Shown here: piece after piece, positions 18,701 through 27,265 of the stretch
How positions within the stretch are numbered: the stretch's first letter is position 1
Layout of the letters: the number at the start of each line of letters is the position of its first letter
Assembly (NCBI RefSeq): GCF_009690905.1
Contig: NZ_VOSW01000042.1
Coordinates: 20,569-84,568, forward strand
Direction of reading: 5' to 3'
Source: Paraburkholderia madseniana
GTDB lineage: Bacteria > Pseudomonadota > Gammaproteobacteria > Burkholderiales > Burkholderiaceae
Length of the DNA stretch: 64,000 nucleotides
The notes under the pieces: model-generated
The model's input: the letters and a program-made list of their open reading frames with translations, nothing else
The model's database searches: none
What the model was told of the DNA's origin: nothing
Made by a program: the position numbers and the translations under genes

Positions 18701-19552
18701 TCAGCCCTTGCTTGCGCCGAAAGTCAGACCGGCGACGAAATGCTTCTGCATCAGGAAAAACATCAGCACGGAGGGCAATGCGGCGAGTACCGAGCCGGCG
18801 GCAACCAGATTCCATGCCGTCGTCCACTGGCCTTTAAGCGCGGCGACGCCCACGGTGATCGGCGCAGCCTCATCGCCTTGCGTGAGGCACAGCGCCCAGA
18901 AGTAGTCGTTCCAGACAAACGTGAACACGAGGATGCCCAGCGCGGCGAGCGCGGGACGAATCAGCGGCAGCACGATGCGCCAGTAGATCGTCCATTCGCT
19001 GGCCCCTTCCACGCGCGCCGCCTCGATCATCTCGAACGGCAACTGCTTGATGAAGTTACGCAGAAACAGCGTGCAAAAGCCGGTCTGAAACGACACATGA
19101 AAAATCACCAGCGCCCACACGCTATTGAATAGGCCCACTTTCAGCGCCATATCACGCACCGGGATCATCAGAATCTGGATCGGTACGAAATTGCCGGCTA
19201 CAAAGGCGAACAGCACAGCGGTATTGCCCGGGAACCGGTAGGTCGCCAAAGCAAAACCCGCCATCGAAGCGAGCATGATCGCGCCGATCACCGAGGGCAC
19301 CGTGATCAACACGCTATTGGCGAAGTAATGGAGCATCGGCGTTTGCGTGAGCGCCGTGCCGTAGTTTTCGATTAACGTAAAATGCTTGGGCCAGCCCCAG
19401 TAATCGCCTTGCGACAACTCGTCCGACGAGCGGATCGACGTGACGAGCACAGCCAGCATCGGCAGCAGCCATATCAGCAGCGCAAGCGGCAACGACGCTT
19501 TGTACAACGTGCGGTTGAGCGGTTTCCAGCGTTCGACGGGAAGCGGATACAT
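18701..19552 (-). CDS. ganQ: Sugar ABC transporter permease, MalG type
   Basis: A 283-residue inner-membrane permease with six hydrophobic segments and the ATPase-contact EAA loop (EMIEAARVEGASEWTIYWRI). The ATG at 19552 is set by an AGGAG site ten bases upstream. It pairs with the MalF-type permease 19 bases upstream to form the channel of the galacto-oligosaccharide importer. Confidence 0.92.
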   Translation of the reverse strand: MYPLPVERWKPLNRTLYKASLPLALLIWLLPMLAVLVTSIRSSDELSQGDYWGWPKHFTLIENYGTALTQTPMLHYFANSVLITVPSVIGAIMLASMAGFALATYRFPGNTAVLFAFVAGNFVPIQILMIPVRDMALKVGLFNSVWALVIFHVSFQTGFCTLFLRNFIKQLPFEMIEAARVEGASEWTIYWRIVLPLIRPALAALGILVFTFVWNDYFWALCLTQGDEAAPITVGVAALKGQWTTAWNLVAAGSVLAALPSVLMFFLMQKHFVAGLTFGASKG

Positions 19553-19571
19553 GACACGTGACTCCTGGAAA

Positions 19572-20477
19572 TCAGTGTTCTTCGCGCAGCATGCGGCGCA
19601 GATGAAACACGATGTAGACGAGCATGATGGCGAACAGCACGACGGCAATCGCCGCGGAATACCCTTCGCGGTAGTACTTGATCGCCTGGTCGTACATGTA
19701 ATAGGCGAGCACGGTCGAGCTATCGAAGGGACCGCCGCCGCTCATCACCGCAATCAGGTCGAAGCTGCGCAGCGCGCCGATCACGGTCAGCACCACTGCC
19801 ATGAATGTGGCGGGCCGTAGTTGCGGAAGGATCACGTGCCATAGCAGACGCACGCCTTTTGCGCCCTCCATGCGTGCCGCCTCGACCACTTCGGGATTGA
19901 TGCCTGTCAGCCCGGTGAGATACAGCACCATGCAAAACGGCGTTTGCGGCCACAGCGCGGCGAAGATGATGCCGAAGGTGACGGTGTGCGGATCGCCGAG
20001 CACAGGAATGCCATGACCGACGATCAACCTCAGCAAGCCGAAACCCGGATCGTAAAACCAACTGAACACGAGCCCCACCACCACGCCCGATAGCACGAAT
20101 GGCGCAAAAAACAGCGACTTCACGACCCGCATGCCACGGATATGCTGGTTCAGATACAACGCGAACAACAGCCCGAGCGGCGGCGCCAACAGGAATAGCG
20201 CGAGCCAGATCAGGTTGTTCTTGAGCGCCGTATAGAACGTGTCCGCATGAAACAGTTCGATGTAGTTATCGAAGCCCGCGAACGTCTTCGGCGTCATGCC
20301 GTCCCAGTTGTAAAAGCTGAGCGAAATACTGCTGATGATCGGGTAGACCACGCACAGGCAAAACAACACACAGCCCGGCAGCAGGAAGAAAAGCGCCGCG
20401 CGGTGCTGATGACGGCGCGTCGTAGAGACGTGCCGGTGCCGCGCCGCGGGTAGGCGGCGCGCTGCGGAATGAGACAT
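19572..20477 (-). CDS. ganP: Sugar ABC transporter permease, MalF type
   Basis: A 301-residue permease. A basic, His/Arg-rich N-terminus (about 25 residues) precedes the first membrane helix (ALFFLLPGCVLFCLCVVYPI). Six helices are visible, with the EAA loop EVVEAARMEGAKGVRLLWHV. Its neighbours on the same strand are the binding-protein gene upstream and the MalG-type permease downstream. Confidence 0.92.
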   Translation of the reverse strand: MSHSAARRLPAARHRHVSTTRRHQHRAALFFLLPGCVLFCLCVVYPIISSISLSFYNWDGMTPKTFAGFDNYIELFHADTFYTALKNNLIWLALFLLAPPLGLLFALYLNQHIRGMRVVKSLFFAPFVLSGVVVGLVFSWFYDPGFGLLRLIVGHGIPVLGDPHTVTFGIIFAALWPQTPFCMVLYLTGLTGINPEVVEAARMEGAKGVRLLWHVILPQLRPATFMAVVLTVIGALRSFDLIAVMSGGGPFDSSTVLAYYMYDQAIKYYREGYSAAIAVVLFAIMLVYIVFHLRRMLREEH

Positions 20478-20542
20478 GATCGGGCCTCGTCGGAGATCGA
20501 AGGCGAGCGCCAGCGCTTGCTGCCTTGCTGGCGCTCCGGGGC

Positions 20543-21796
20543 TTACTTCTTGTAGATGCGCTTGCGGGTCGCTTCGAGGCGGACCAGCATGGCGTCGAGT
20601 TGCGACGGATCGCTGTAGAACTGCTGCATCGCCTTCATGCCTTCGTCGGCCATTTCCTTCTGCATGTCGCGATCGTAGAACTGCGCGATACCGCCCTTCG
20701 TGTTCGCGAGGGTCTGGAAGCCGACCTTCGAAATCTCGTCTTCAGGTTCGGCCGACTGGCTGTTCGACGGCAACGTCCCCCAACCCTTCGCGAGATCGGC
20801 GTTGATCTGCGGCTGTTCCATGAAGGCAAGCAGTCTGCGGGCATCGGCCTTGTTCTTTGCTTTGGCCGGAACCAGCAGCACATTGACCGGACCGTCTTCG
20901 GCCATCGGTACGTTCGCGTCGATCACCGGGAAGCGGAAGAAACCGGTCTGCGGCCGGAGGGACGCCGGAATGCTCGCTGAGAAAAACGTGCCCATCAGCA
21001 TCATCGACGCCTTGCCATTCACGAGAAACGGCGCAATCGAATCGAGGTCGTAGGAGAGCGCGTTGTCGATGAAGTAGTGATCGTCGATCAGCGTTTTCCA
21101 CGCGGTGTAGACCTTTTTAACGCGTGCATCGGTGTAGGGAATTTCGCCGGCCATCAACTGCTGGTGGAATGCGTTGCCGTTGATGCGCAGGTCGAGATAG
21201 TCGAACCACGCGGCAAGCGTCCAGCTATCGCGCGCCGCGACGGCGATCGGTGCCACGCCGCTGGCCTTCAGCTTCTTGCAGGCGTCGAGAAATTCATCCC
21301 ACGTTTTCGGTTCGCCTTTGATACCGGCCTTCTCGAACAGATCCTTGCGATAGAAGAAGCCGTAGGCGTCGTAACCGAGCGGCGCGGCGTACTGCTTGCC
21401 CTTATACGTCGAGGCGTCCTTCACCGACGCATACTGCTGCGACCAGCCGTTCTTGCTCCAGTCCGAGGACAGGTCTTCTAGCAGGCCGCGTTGCGCGTAA
21501 TACGCCATGCGCTCGCCGTCGTGCCACGACACGACATCAGGCGGATCGGTGGCGAGCCAGCCGCCCATCTGCACCTTGTACGCTTCCTCGCTGATGTAGG
21601 TCACCTTGAGGTCGACGTCGGGATTGGCTTTCTTGAACTTGTCGAACGCGTCCTGCCACGTAGAGCGCTGATTACCGCGCGCCGATACGTTGACGGTCAA
21701 CGTGGCCGCGTCAGCCGCGGTGGCGCAGAGCGCGCCTGCAACCAGTGCGACCCCAATCGACGCGTATGCCAGACGGCGAAGGCGAAGAGAAATCAT
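20543..21796 (-). CDS. Extracellular sugar-binding protein of the galactan ABC importer
   Basis: A 417-residue family 1 solute-binding protein. A signal peptide ends near AADAA. The mature part opens with TLTVNVSARGNQ, and WLATDPPDVVSWHDG and GYDAYGFFYRKDLFEKAGI are typical of maltose/oligosaccharide binders. No lipobox Cys is seen, so it should be free in the periplasm. Its place among GH53, GH42 and two permeases indicates galacto-oligosaccharides as ligand; that specificity is inferred. Confidence 0.91.
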   Translation of the reverse strand: MISLRLRRLAYASIGVALVAGALCATAADAATLTVNVSARGNQRSTWQDAFDKFKKANPDVDLKVTYISEEAYKVQMGGWLATDPPDVVSWHDGERMAYYAQRGLLEDLSSDWSKNGWSQQYASVKDASTYKGKQYAAPLGYDAYGFFYRKDLFEKAGIKGEPKTWDEFLDACKKLKASGVAPIAVAARDSWTLAAWFDYLDLRINGNAFHQQLMAGEIPYTDARVKKVYTAWKTLIDDHYFIDNALSYDLDSIAPFLVNGKASMMLMGTFFSASIPASLRPQTGFFRFPVIDANVPMAEDGPVNVLLVPAKAKNKADARRLLAFMEQPQINADLAKGWGTLPSNSQSAEPEDEISKVGFQTLANTKGGIAQFYDRDMQKEMADEGMKAMQQFYSDPSQLDAMLVRLEATRKRIYKK

Positions 21797-21922
21797 CTTA
21801 TGTCTCCTTGACTACCTTGTTGGCTGACAGCGGCTCGCTGCCAGACGATGTACCCGCTCTTTGGCGGAATAGGGTTTTGTGAACTCGGTGGTGCCCTGGA
21901 TTCCCGAGATGCGCCAGGCGCC

Positions 21923-23062
21923 TCAAGCGGCGACCCGCTCGGGCTCGAACGTGCTGCGCCGCAGTGCAACGCCATCCGCATCGAACAGATGACATGCGGC
22001 AGGCGGAACGTGAATGCAGATGCGCTCGCCCGAACCAATCGGCGTATCGCCCGCGGCCTTGGCGATGAGCGTGCCACCGGCGTGATCCGCGTGAATATAG
22101 CTGTGCTCGCCGAGGCGCTCCGATAGCACCGTGACGCACTGAATAAACTGCTCGTCGCCAGAAAGGCGCAGATGTTCCGGGCGCACGCCGAGCGTGACAG
22201 ACTGCCCGCGCTGAAGACGTTGACCGTCCACGTGAGCGACCAGCCGTTCGCCGCTTTCCGTCAGCGTGACGGCCACCTTGCCCGCTTCGATCGAATCGAC
22301 CACGGCATCGATGAAATTCATTCGCGGCGAACCGATGAAGCCCGCCACAAAGCGCGACTTCGGATGGTGATACAACTCGAGCGGCGCGCCGCTCTGCGCG
22401 ATGCTGCCGAAGCGCTCGGCATCCGCTCCTGCATGCAGCAACACGATTCTGTCGGCAAGGGTCATCGCCTCGACCTGATCGTGGGTCACATAGACCACGC
22501 TCGCGTTCGCGAAGCGCTGGTGCAGGCGGGCGATTTCGACACGCGTCTGGCCGCGCAATGCGGCGTCGAGATTCGACAACGGTTCGTCGAACAGGAACAC
22601 GCCGGGCTCACGCACGATGGCCCGGCCGATCGCAACACGCTGCCGCTGCCCGCCCGAAAGCGCTTTCGGATAACGGTCAAGGAAGGCGTCCAGTTGCAGA
22701 ATGCGCGCGGCTTCGTGCACCTTCCGGTCGATCACGTCCTTGGGTTGCTTCGCGAGTTTCAGGCCGAACGCCATGTTGTCAAACACGGTCATGTGCGGAA
22801 ACAGCGCGTAGCTCTGGAACACCATCGCCACGCCGCGTCCGGCGGCGGGCACATCGTTCATGAGGCGGCCGCCGATGTGCAGCTCGCCTTCGCTCAGGTC
22901 TTCGAGACCGGCGATCATTCTCAGCAGGGTCGACTTGCCGCAACCCGAGGGCCCGAGAAACACGCAGAACTCGTGCTGCGCGATCTCGAGATTCACGCGC
23001 CGGATCACCGGCAGATGGTCACCGTACGACTTCTGCACGTTCGTAAGACGAATCGTTGCCAT
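21923..23062 (-). CDS. Sugar ABC transporter ATPase (UgpC/MsmK/MalK type)
   Basis: A 379-residue ATPase. Walker A is GPSGCGKST, the Q loop VFQSYALFPHM, the signature LSGGQRQRVAIGRA, Walker B VFLFDEPLSNLD and the switch VTHDQVEA. A C-terminal TOBE regulatory domain follows (from about residue 240). It is the first gene of the galactan operon. Its start lies 15 bases from the first LacI operator, so the operator should block initiation at this operon. Confidence 0.93.
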   Translation of the reverse strand: MATIRLTNVQKSYGDHLPVIRRVNLEIAQHEFCVFLGPSGCGKSTLLRMIAGLEDLSEGELHIGGRLMNDVPAAGRGVAMVFQSYALFPHMTVFDNMAFGLKLAKQPKDVIDRKVHEAARILQLDAFLDRYPKALSGGQRQRVAIGRAIVREPGVFLFDEPLSNLDAALRGQTRVEIARLHQRFANASVVYVTHDQVEAMTLADRIVLLHAGADAERFGSIAQSGAPLELYHHPKSRFVAGFIGSPRMNFIDAVVDSIEAGKVAVTLTESGERLVAHVDGQRLQRGQSVTLGVRPEHLRLSGDEQFIQCVTVLSERLGEHSYIHADHAGGTLIAKAAGDTPIGSGERICIHVPPAACHLFDADGVALRRSTFEPERVAA

Positions 23063-23077
23063 GCTGCTGCCTCCTTG

Positions 23078-23093
23078 ATTTAACCGCTTAAAT
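23078..23093. promoter_or_regulatory. Putative LacI-family operator O1
   Basis: ATTTAA-CCGC-TTAAAT is a perfect palindrome with the central CG typical of LacI-type sites. It lies between the ATPase start and the divergent LacI gene. A near-identical site is centred 55 bases further on. Confidence 0.75.
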
Positions 23094-23132
23094 TTCTATG
23101 AAAAATAAACGGCTGGCTCTTGTGCAGCAGGC

Positions 23133-23148
23133 ATTTAATCGCTTAAAT
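23133..23148. promoter_or_regulatory. Putative LacI-family operator O2
   Basis: ATTTAA-TCGC-TTAAAT differs from O1 by one base. The 55-bp centre-to-centre distance is a little over five helical turns, compatible with cooperative binding or a small loop. Confidence 0.75.
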
Positions 23149-23267
23149 TCGAGTTCGAAGGGAAAAGTCATAGTGGGTGTCTCCGCTGTATTTTCCAGCA
23201 AGTTATCAATGTCGCCGGTTGCTTGCAACATTTGAATCGCGCTCCCTGAATATGGGATAAACAGAAC

Positions 23268-24284
23268 ATGGTCACCCTTTCCGAAGTCGCAAAGCGCGCA
23301 CACGTTACTGCCGCCACCGTTTCCAACGTCCTGCGCAACCGCGAGAAGGTCCGCCCGGAGACTGCCGAACGCGTGCTCAAGGCGATCGCCGATCTCGGCT
23401 ACCGGCCCAATCTGAACGCCCGCGCGCTGGCCGAGGGTCACTCGTCGACCTTGGCCTTGATGTTGTCGAACATCTCGAACCCGTTCTACCCCGAGTTCGT
23501 GTTGGCCGCCGAGCGAGCGGCACGCAAAGCCGGATACTTCCTGATGGTTTGCAATACCGACGACGATGCGGAGGTCGGCCGTGCGTATCTGAACCAGATC
23601 GCCGGCACACTCGCGGACGGTGTCCTCGTGATGAACACGGACATCAAGTTCAACGATTTGTGCGCGTCGGCCACGCACGGCGCGCCGATCTTGCTGGCGA
23701 TGTGGGAACACCCGGAGGCGCCGCCCGCCCTGCCCTGCATCGCCGTGGATTTTGCTCATGCGGGTGCGCTTGCCGCGAGGCATCTGCTTGAATTGGGTCA
23801 CCGCGAGATCGGTCTTCTGATCGGCGACGGGTGCGGCGGCTTGCAGGATGCGCGCTCCAACGGATTTCGCGCGGTGGTGCACGAGGCCGGTATCGAAACA
23901 GACGCGGCCGCAGTGCTGCAGATCCGCGACTCGATCGACGCTGGCTACGCCGCCTGCATGCAGTTGATGGCGAACCGCCCTCACCTCTCCGCGATTTTCG
24001 CGACCAACGATCTGCTGGCGATCGGCGCGGCACAGGCGTTGATCACGCTTGGCCGCGCCGTGCCGAACGACGTGTCGGTCATCGGCATTACGGACATTCA
24101 ACTGGCGCACCAGGTGCATCCTGCGTTGACGACGGTCGCGATCCAGACGGCAGCCGTCGCGGAGTTGTCGATCGAGAGCCTGATCCGGCTGATCCAGACG
24201 CCTGAACAGCAACCGTCGATGGTGCTCGCGCCGCCGCCGCAACTCATTGTGCGGGCGTCGACGGGACCGCGGCGCATGAGTTGA
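23268..24284 (+). CDS. LacI-family repressor of the galactan operon
   Basis: The 338-residue protein has an N-terminal helix-turn-helix (VTLSEVAKRAHVTAATVSNVL), the hinge helix (RALAEG) and a periplasmic-binding-like effector domain (LMLSNISNPFYPEFV, later AIFATNDLLAIGAAQAL). It is divergent from the galactan operon, with two matching palindromes in the shared region. It probably represses the operon until galactose or a galacto-oligosaccharide binds. The effector is inferred. Confidence 0.9.
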   Translation: MVTLSEVAKRAHVTAATVSNVLRNREKVRPETAERVLKAIADLGYRPNLNARALAEGHSSTLALMLSNISNPFYPEFVLAAERAARKAGYFLMVCNTDDDAEVGRAYLNQIAGTLADGVLVMNTDIKFNDLCASATHGAPILLAMWEHPEAPPALPCIAVDFAHAGALAARHLLELGHREIGLLIGDGCGGLQDARSNGFRAVVHEAGIETDAAAVLQIRDSIDAGYAACMQLMANRPHLSAIFATNDLLAIGAAQALITLGRAVPNDVSVIGITDIQLAHQVHPALTTVAIQTAAVAELSIESLIRLIQTPEQQPSMVLAPPPQLIVRASTGPRRMS

Positions 24285-24493
24285 GGCGCGAGCCTGTGCG
24301 TACAGCAGGCCGCGCAACAGGGCCGTCGCCAGCCGCCACCCATCCCGGCACGGTGCCTTCACCGCAGATTCAGCAGAAAATGCTGTGGCGGCCCGAAAAA
24401 AACGCTCCGTGCGCCGTCCAGACCTCGATTGGCGATTTCATCGACTGTCGCGCACGGGTAGCATCGAAGCATCAATCTGAAGGAGCAACCCCG

Positions 24494-25966
24494 ATGTCTC
24501 TCGCATTGACCCGCAAAGAACTGATTCGCCCGCAGAACCTGATCGACGGCAAGTGGATCGACGCCGCCGACGCCGCGCGCTTTCCCGTCACCAACCCGGC
24601 CACCGGCGAATTGATCGTCGAAGTCGCGAACAGCGGCGCAGCGGACGCCCGCGCCGCCACCGACGCCGCGGCCCGCGCGTTCCCCGCATGGCGCGACAAG
24701 CTGCCGCGCGAACGCGCGGAGATTCTGCGCCGCTGGCACGCGCTGATCGTCGCCAATACCGAAGACCTCGCCAAGCTGATGTCGACGGAACAAGGCAAGC
24801 CGCTCGCGGAAAGCCGTGGCGAAGTCGCCTACGGCGCCTCGTACGTCGCGTGGTTCGCCGACGAGGCGACACGCATCTACGGCGATCTGATCCCGCAGCA
24901 ACAACGCGGCAAACGCATGAGCGCGGTGAAGGAACCGGTCGGCGTGGTCGCGGCGATCACGCCGTGGAATTTCCCGCTGGCGATGATTGCGCGCAAGATC
25001 GCGCCCGCGCTCGCGGCTGGATGCACGGTCGTGGCCAAGCCCGCGGAAGACACGCCACTCACGGCGCTCGCGCTGGCCGCGCTCGCCCAGGAAGCGGGCT
25101 TGCCGGACGGCGTGCTGAACATGCTGTCGGCTTCGCGTGAACAGGGCATTGCGGCGGTCGCTGACTGGCTCGCCGACGGACGCGTACGCAAGATCACGTT
25201 CACGGGCTCGACGCCGGTCGGCAAGCATCTCGCCCGCGAATCGGCTGGCACGCTGAAGAAGCTGTCGCTGGAATTGGGCGGCAATGCCCCCTTCATCGTA
25301 TTCGACGACGCCGATCTCGACGCGGCGGTCACCGGTCTGATGGCATCCAAGTTCCGCAACGGCGGTCAGACTTGCGTGTGCCCGAACCGGGTTTATGTGC
25401 AATCGGGTGTCTACGCGCGTTTCGCCGATCTGCTCGCGAAACGCGTCGCCGCGCTGAAGGTTGCGCCCGCAACCGATCCGGACGCGCAGATCGGCCCGAT
25501 GATCAACGAACGCGCAATCGACAAGATTGCCCGGCACGTAGAAGATGCCGTCAAACACGGTGCAAAAGTGCTGACTGGCGGAAAGCGCCTGACCGAACTC
25601 GGCCCGAACTACTATGCACCGACCGTGTTGACCGACGCGCGGGACGACATGATCGTTTGTTGCGAAGAAACCTTTGGGCCCGTTGCGCCGCTGTTCCGTT
25701 TCGATGACGAAGCCGAAGCGATCCGTCTTTCCAATGACACGCCTTTCGGCCTCGCCGCCTACTTCTACACGCAGGACGTGCGACGCATCAATCGCGTCGC
25801 AGCCCAGCTCGAAGCGGGTGTGATCGGTATCAACGAAGGCGCCGTGTCGAGCGAAGCGGCGCCGTTTGGCGGGGTGAAAGAATCGGGCTACGGCCGCGAA
25901 GGGTCGAAGTACGGGCTCGACGATTACATGTCGATCAAGTATCTGTGCCAGGGCGGACTGGATTAA
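24494..25966 (+). CDS. gabD: Succinate/glutarate-semialdehyde dehydrogenase (GabD type)
   Basis: A 490-residue NAD(P)-dependent aldehyde dehydrogenase. The nucleotide-binding part is at ITPWNFPLAMIARKIAPALA and TFTGSTPVGK. The general base Glu lies in LELGGNAPFIVF and the catalytic Cys in NGGQTCVCPNRV. The C-terminal GINEGAVSSEAAPFGG and GYGREGSKYG are typical of GabD. It oxidises succinic (or glutaric) semialdehyde to the dicarboxylate in the cytosol. The start at 24494 is set by AGGAG. No gabT or gabP adjoins it. Confidence 0.92.
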   Translation: MSLALTRKELIRPQNLIDGKWIDAADAARFPVTNPATGELIVEVANSGAADARAATDAAARAFPAWRDKLPRERAEILRRWHALIVANTEDLAKLMSTEQGKPLAESRGEVAYGASYVAWFADEATRIYGDLIPQQQRGKRMSAVKEPVGVVAAITPWNFPLAMIARKIAPALAAGCTVVAKPAEDTPLTALALAALAQEAGLPDGVLNMLSASREQGIAAVADWLADGRVRKITFTGSTPVGKHLARESAGTLKKLSLELGGNAPFIVFDDADLDAAVTGLMASKFRNGGQTCVCPNRVYVQSGVYARFADLLAKRVAALKVAPATDPDAQIGPMINERAIDKIARHVEDAVKHGAKVLTGGKRLTELGPNYYAPTVLTDARDDMIVCCEETFGPVAPLFRFDDEAEAIRLSNDTPFGLAAYFYTQDVRRINRVAAQLEAGVIGINEGAVSSEAAPFGGVKESGYGREGSKYGLDDYMSIKYLCQGGLD

Positions 25967-25989
25967 GGAGCCGCCGCGCGTTCCATGAT

Positions 25990-26034
25990 CTGGCGCCCCA
26001 ACGCGGCCTCTTCGAGGAGCCGCTGCGGCGCCAG
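25990..26034 (+). terminator. Strong hairpin after gabD
   Basis: CTGGCGCC and GGCGCCAG close a long hairpin whose interior also pairs (GCGGC with GCCGC, and CTC with GAG around a TTC loop). It starts 24 bases after the gabD stop. A C-rich, not T-rich, tract follows, so factor-dependent or weak termination is possible. Confidence 0.5.
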
Positions 26035-26118
26035 AACTTCCCCCCGGGCGCACCGGCATTGCACCGTCCACCGCATAACCCGTTATCCTCTTCCTACTGA
26101 AGATCAGGAAAAACGGAT

Positions 26119-27018
26119 ATGAATCTTAGGGCGTTGCAGTGCTTCGTGATTCTGGCGGAGGAGCTCAATTTCAGCCGCGCCGCCGAGCGCTTGCATATCG
26201 CGCAGCCCGCGTTGAGCCAGCAGATCCGATCACTTGAGGAGCGGCTCGGCACGCAACTGGTCGATCGGGCAAGACGCCCGCTGAGTCTGACCGAAGCCGG
26301 CCACTACCTCTGCACGGAGGCGCGTCAGATACTGGGTTCGTTGGAACAGGTGTCCCTTACAGCGCAAGAAATCGGTGTCGGCCGGCGCGGCTGGCTCAGC
26401 ATCGGCTTCACGCGCTCGGCGATGTACAGCATCCTGCCGCCCGCGCTCAAGGCGTTTCACAACGCGTTCCCTCAGGTCGAACTCAAGCTTTTCGAGTTGC
26501 TCACCGAGGAACAAACCGATGCGTTGCGCGACATGCGCATTCACATCGGCATCGGGCGACAGCCGCTCGCGATTGATGGCTGCACGTCCTATCCGCTGCT
26601 GCGCGAGCGTGTCATGGTCGCGCTCGAACCGGGTCATCCGCTCGCCGCGCACAAGACCGTGCGAATTGCCGAGCTCGCCGATACGCCCTTGATTCTGTAT
26701 CCGAAGCACCAGAACGCACAGTTCAAACGCTCGGTGCAAACGCTCTATCGCGATGCGGGCGTGACTCCGGTTGTCGCTCACCAGGCCTATGAAATTCAAA
26801 CCGCGATTGCACTCGTAGCAGCGGGCCTCGGCGTGACGTTCATCGGCGAATCGGTTGCACGGCATGGACGCACGGACGTTGTGTTCCGCCACCTTAGTGG
26901 TCCCGGTTCGTCATACCGATCGACGCTCGCGGCCACCTTTCGCACCGACGATGCCTCACCGCATCTGCGCGCCTTCCTCGCCTGTCTCCCCGCGCCGCTT
27001 GCTGACGCCGCACTATAA
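26119..27018 (+). CDS. LysR-family regulator
   Basis: A 299-residue regulator of the BenM/CatM/CbnR group: helix-turn-helix at LNFSRAAERLHIAQPALSQQ, then IRSLEERLGTQL and an effector domain beginning WLSIGFTRSAMYS. That group usually senses aromatic acids or muconate-like intermediates. It lies upstream of, and on the same strand as, the transporter-LigJ-LigK genes. It is a plausible activator of them, although the 247-base gap suggests a separate promoter. Confidence 0.87.
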   Translation: MNLRALQCFVILAEELNFSRAAERLHIAQPALSQQIRSLEERLGTQLVDRARRPLSLTEAGHYLCTEARQILGSLEQVSLTAQEIGVGRRGWLSIGFTRSAMYSILPPALKAFHNAFPQVELKLFELLTEEQTDALRDMRIHIGIGRQPLAIDGCTSYPLLRERVMVALEPGHPLAAHKTVRIAELADTPLILYPKHQNAQFKRSVQTLYRDAGVTPVVAHQAYEIQTAIALVAAGLGVTFIGESVARHGRTDVVFRHLSGPGSSYRSTLAATFRTDDASPHLRAFLACLPAPLADAAL

Positions 27019-27265
27019 GTAAAAACCTATACAAGCATAAGCAAGCGGTCTTGGACTCTCCGTCCGGGCGTTCTTATCATTGGCTTCACGCTTCAGCCAC
27101 CGCCCGTTCATGAGCGCATCAGCGCATACAGGCACGAGCGGCGGCCGCTGAAGTCCGGCCGTCAAACGTGCGGCCAACGGGACACTGCCGGCGTTCGATC
27201 CGGCAGGCCAACCATAAGAACGCCGCCACGGCTGATGAAGCCGTCGCAGCAAGGTAGGAGACAGC

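Noticed and set aside
17392..18837. 481-codon open frame antisense to the GH42 gene
   Set aside because: Composition is that of a shadow frame; the sense strand encodes a complete GH42 enzyme with both catalytic Glu.
24359..26071. 570-codon open frame antisense to gabD
   Set aside because: High GC keeps stops rare in this frame. The translation is Arg/His-rich, matches no family, and the sense strand holds a perfect aldehyde dehydrogenase.
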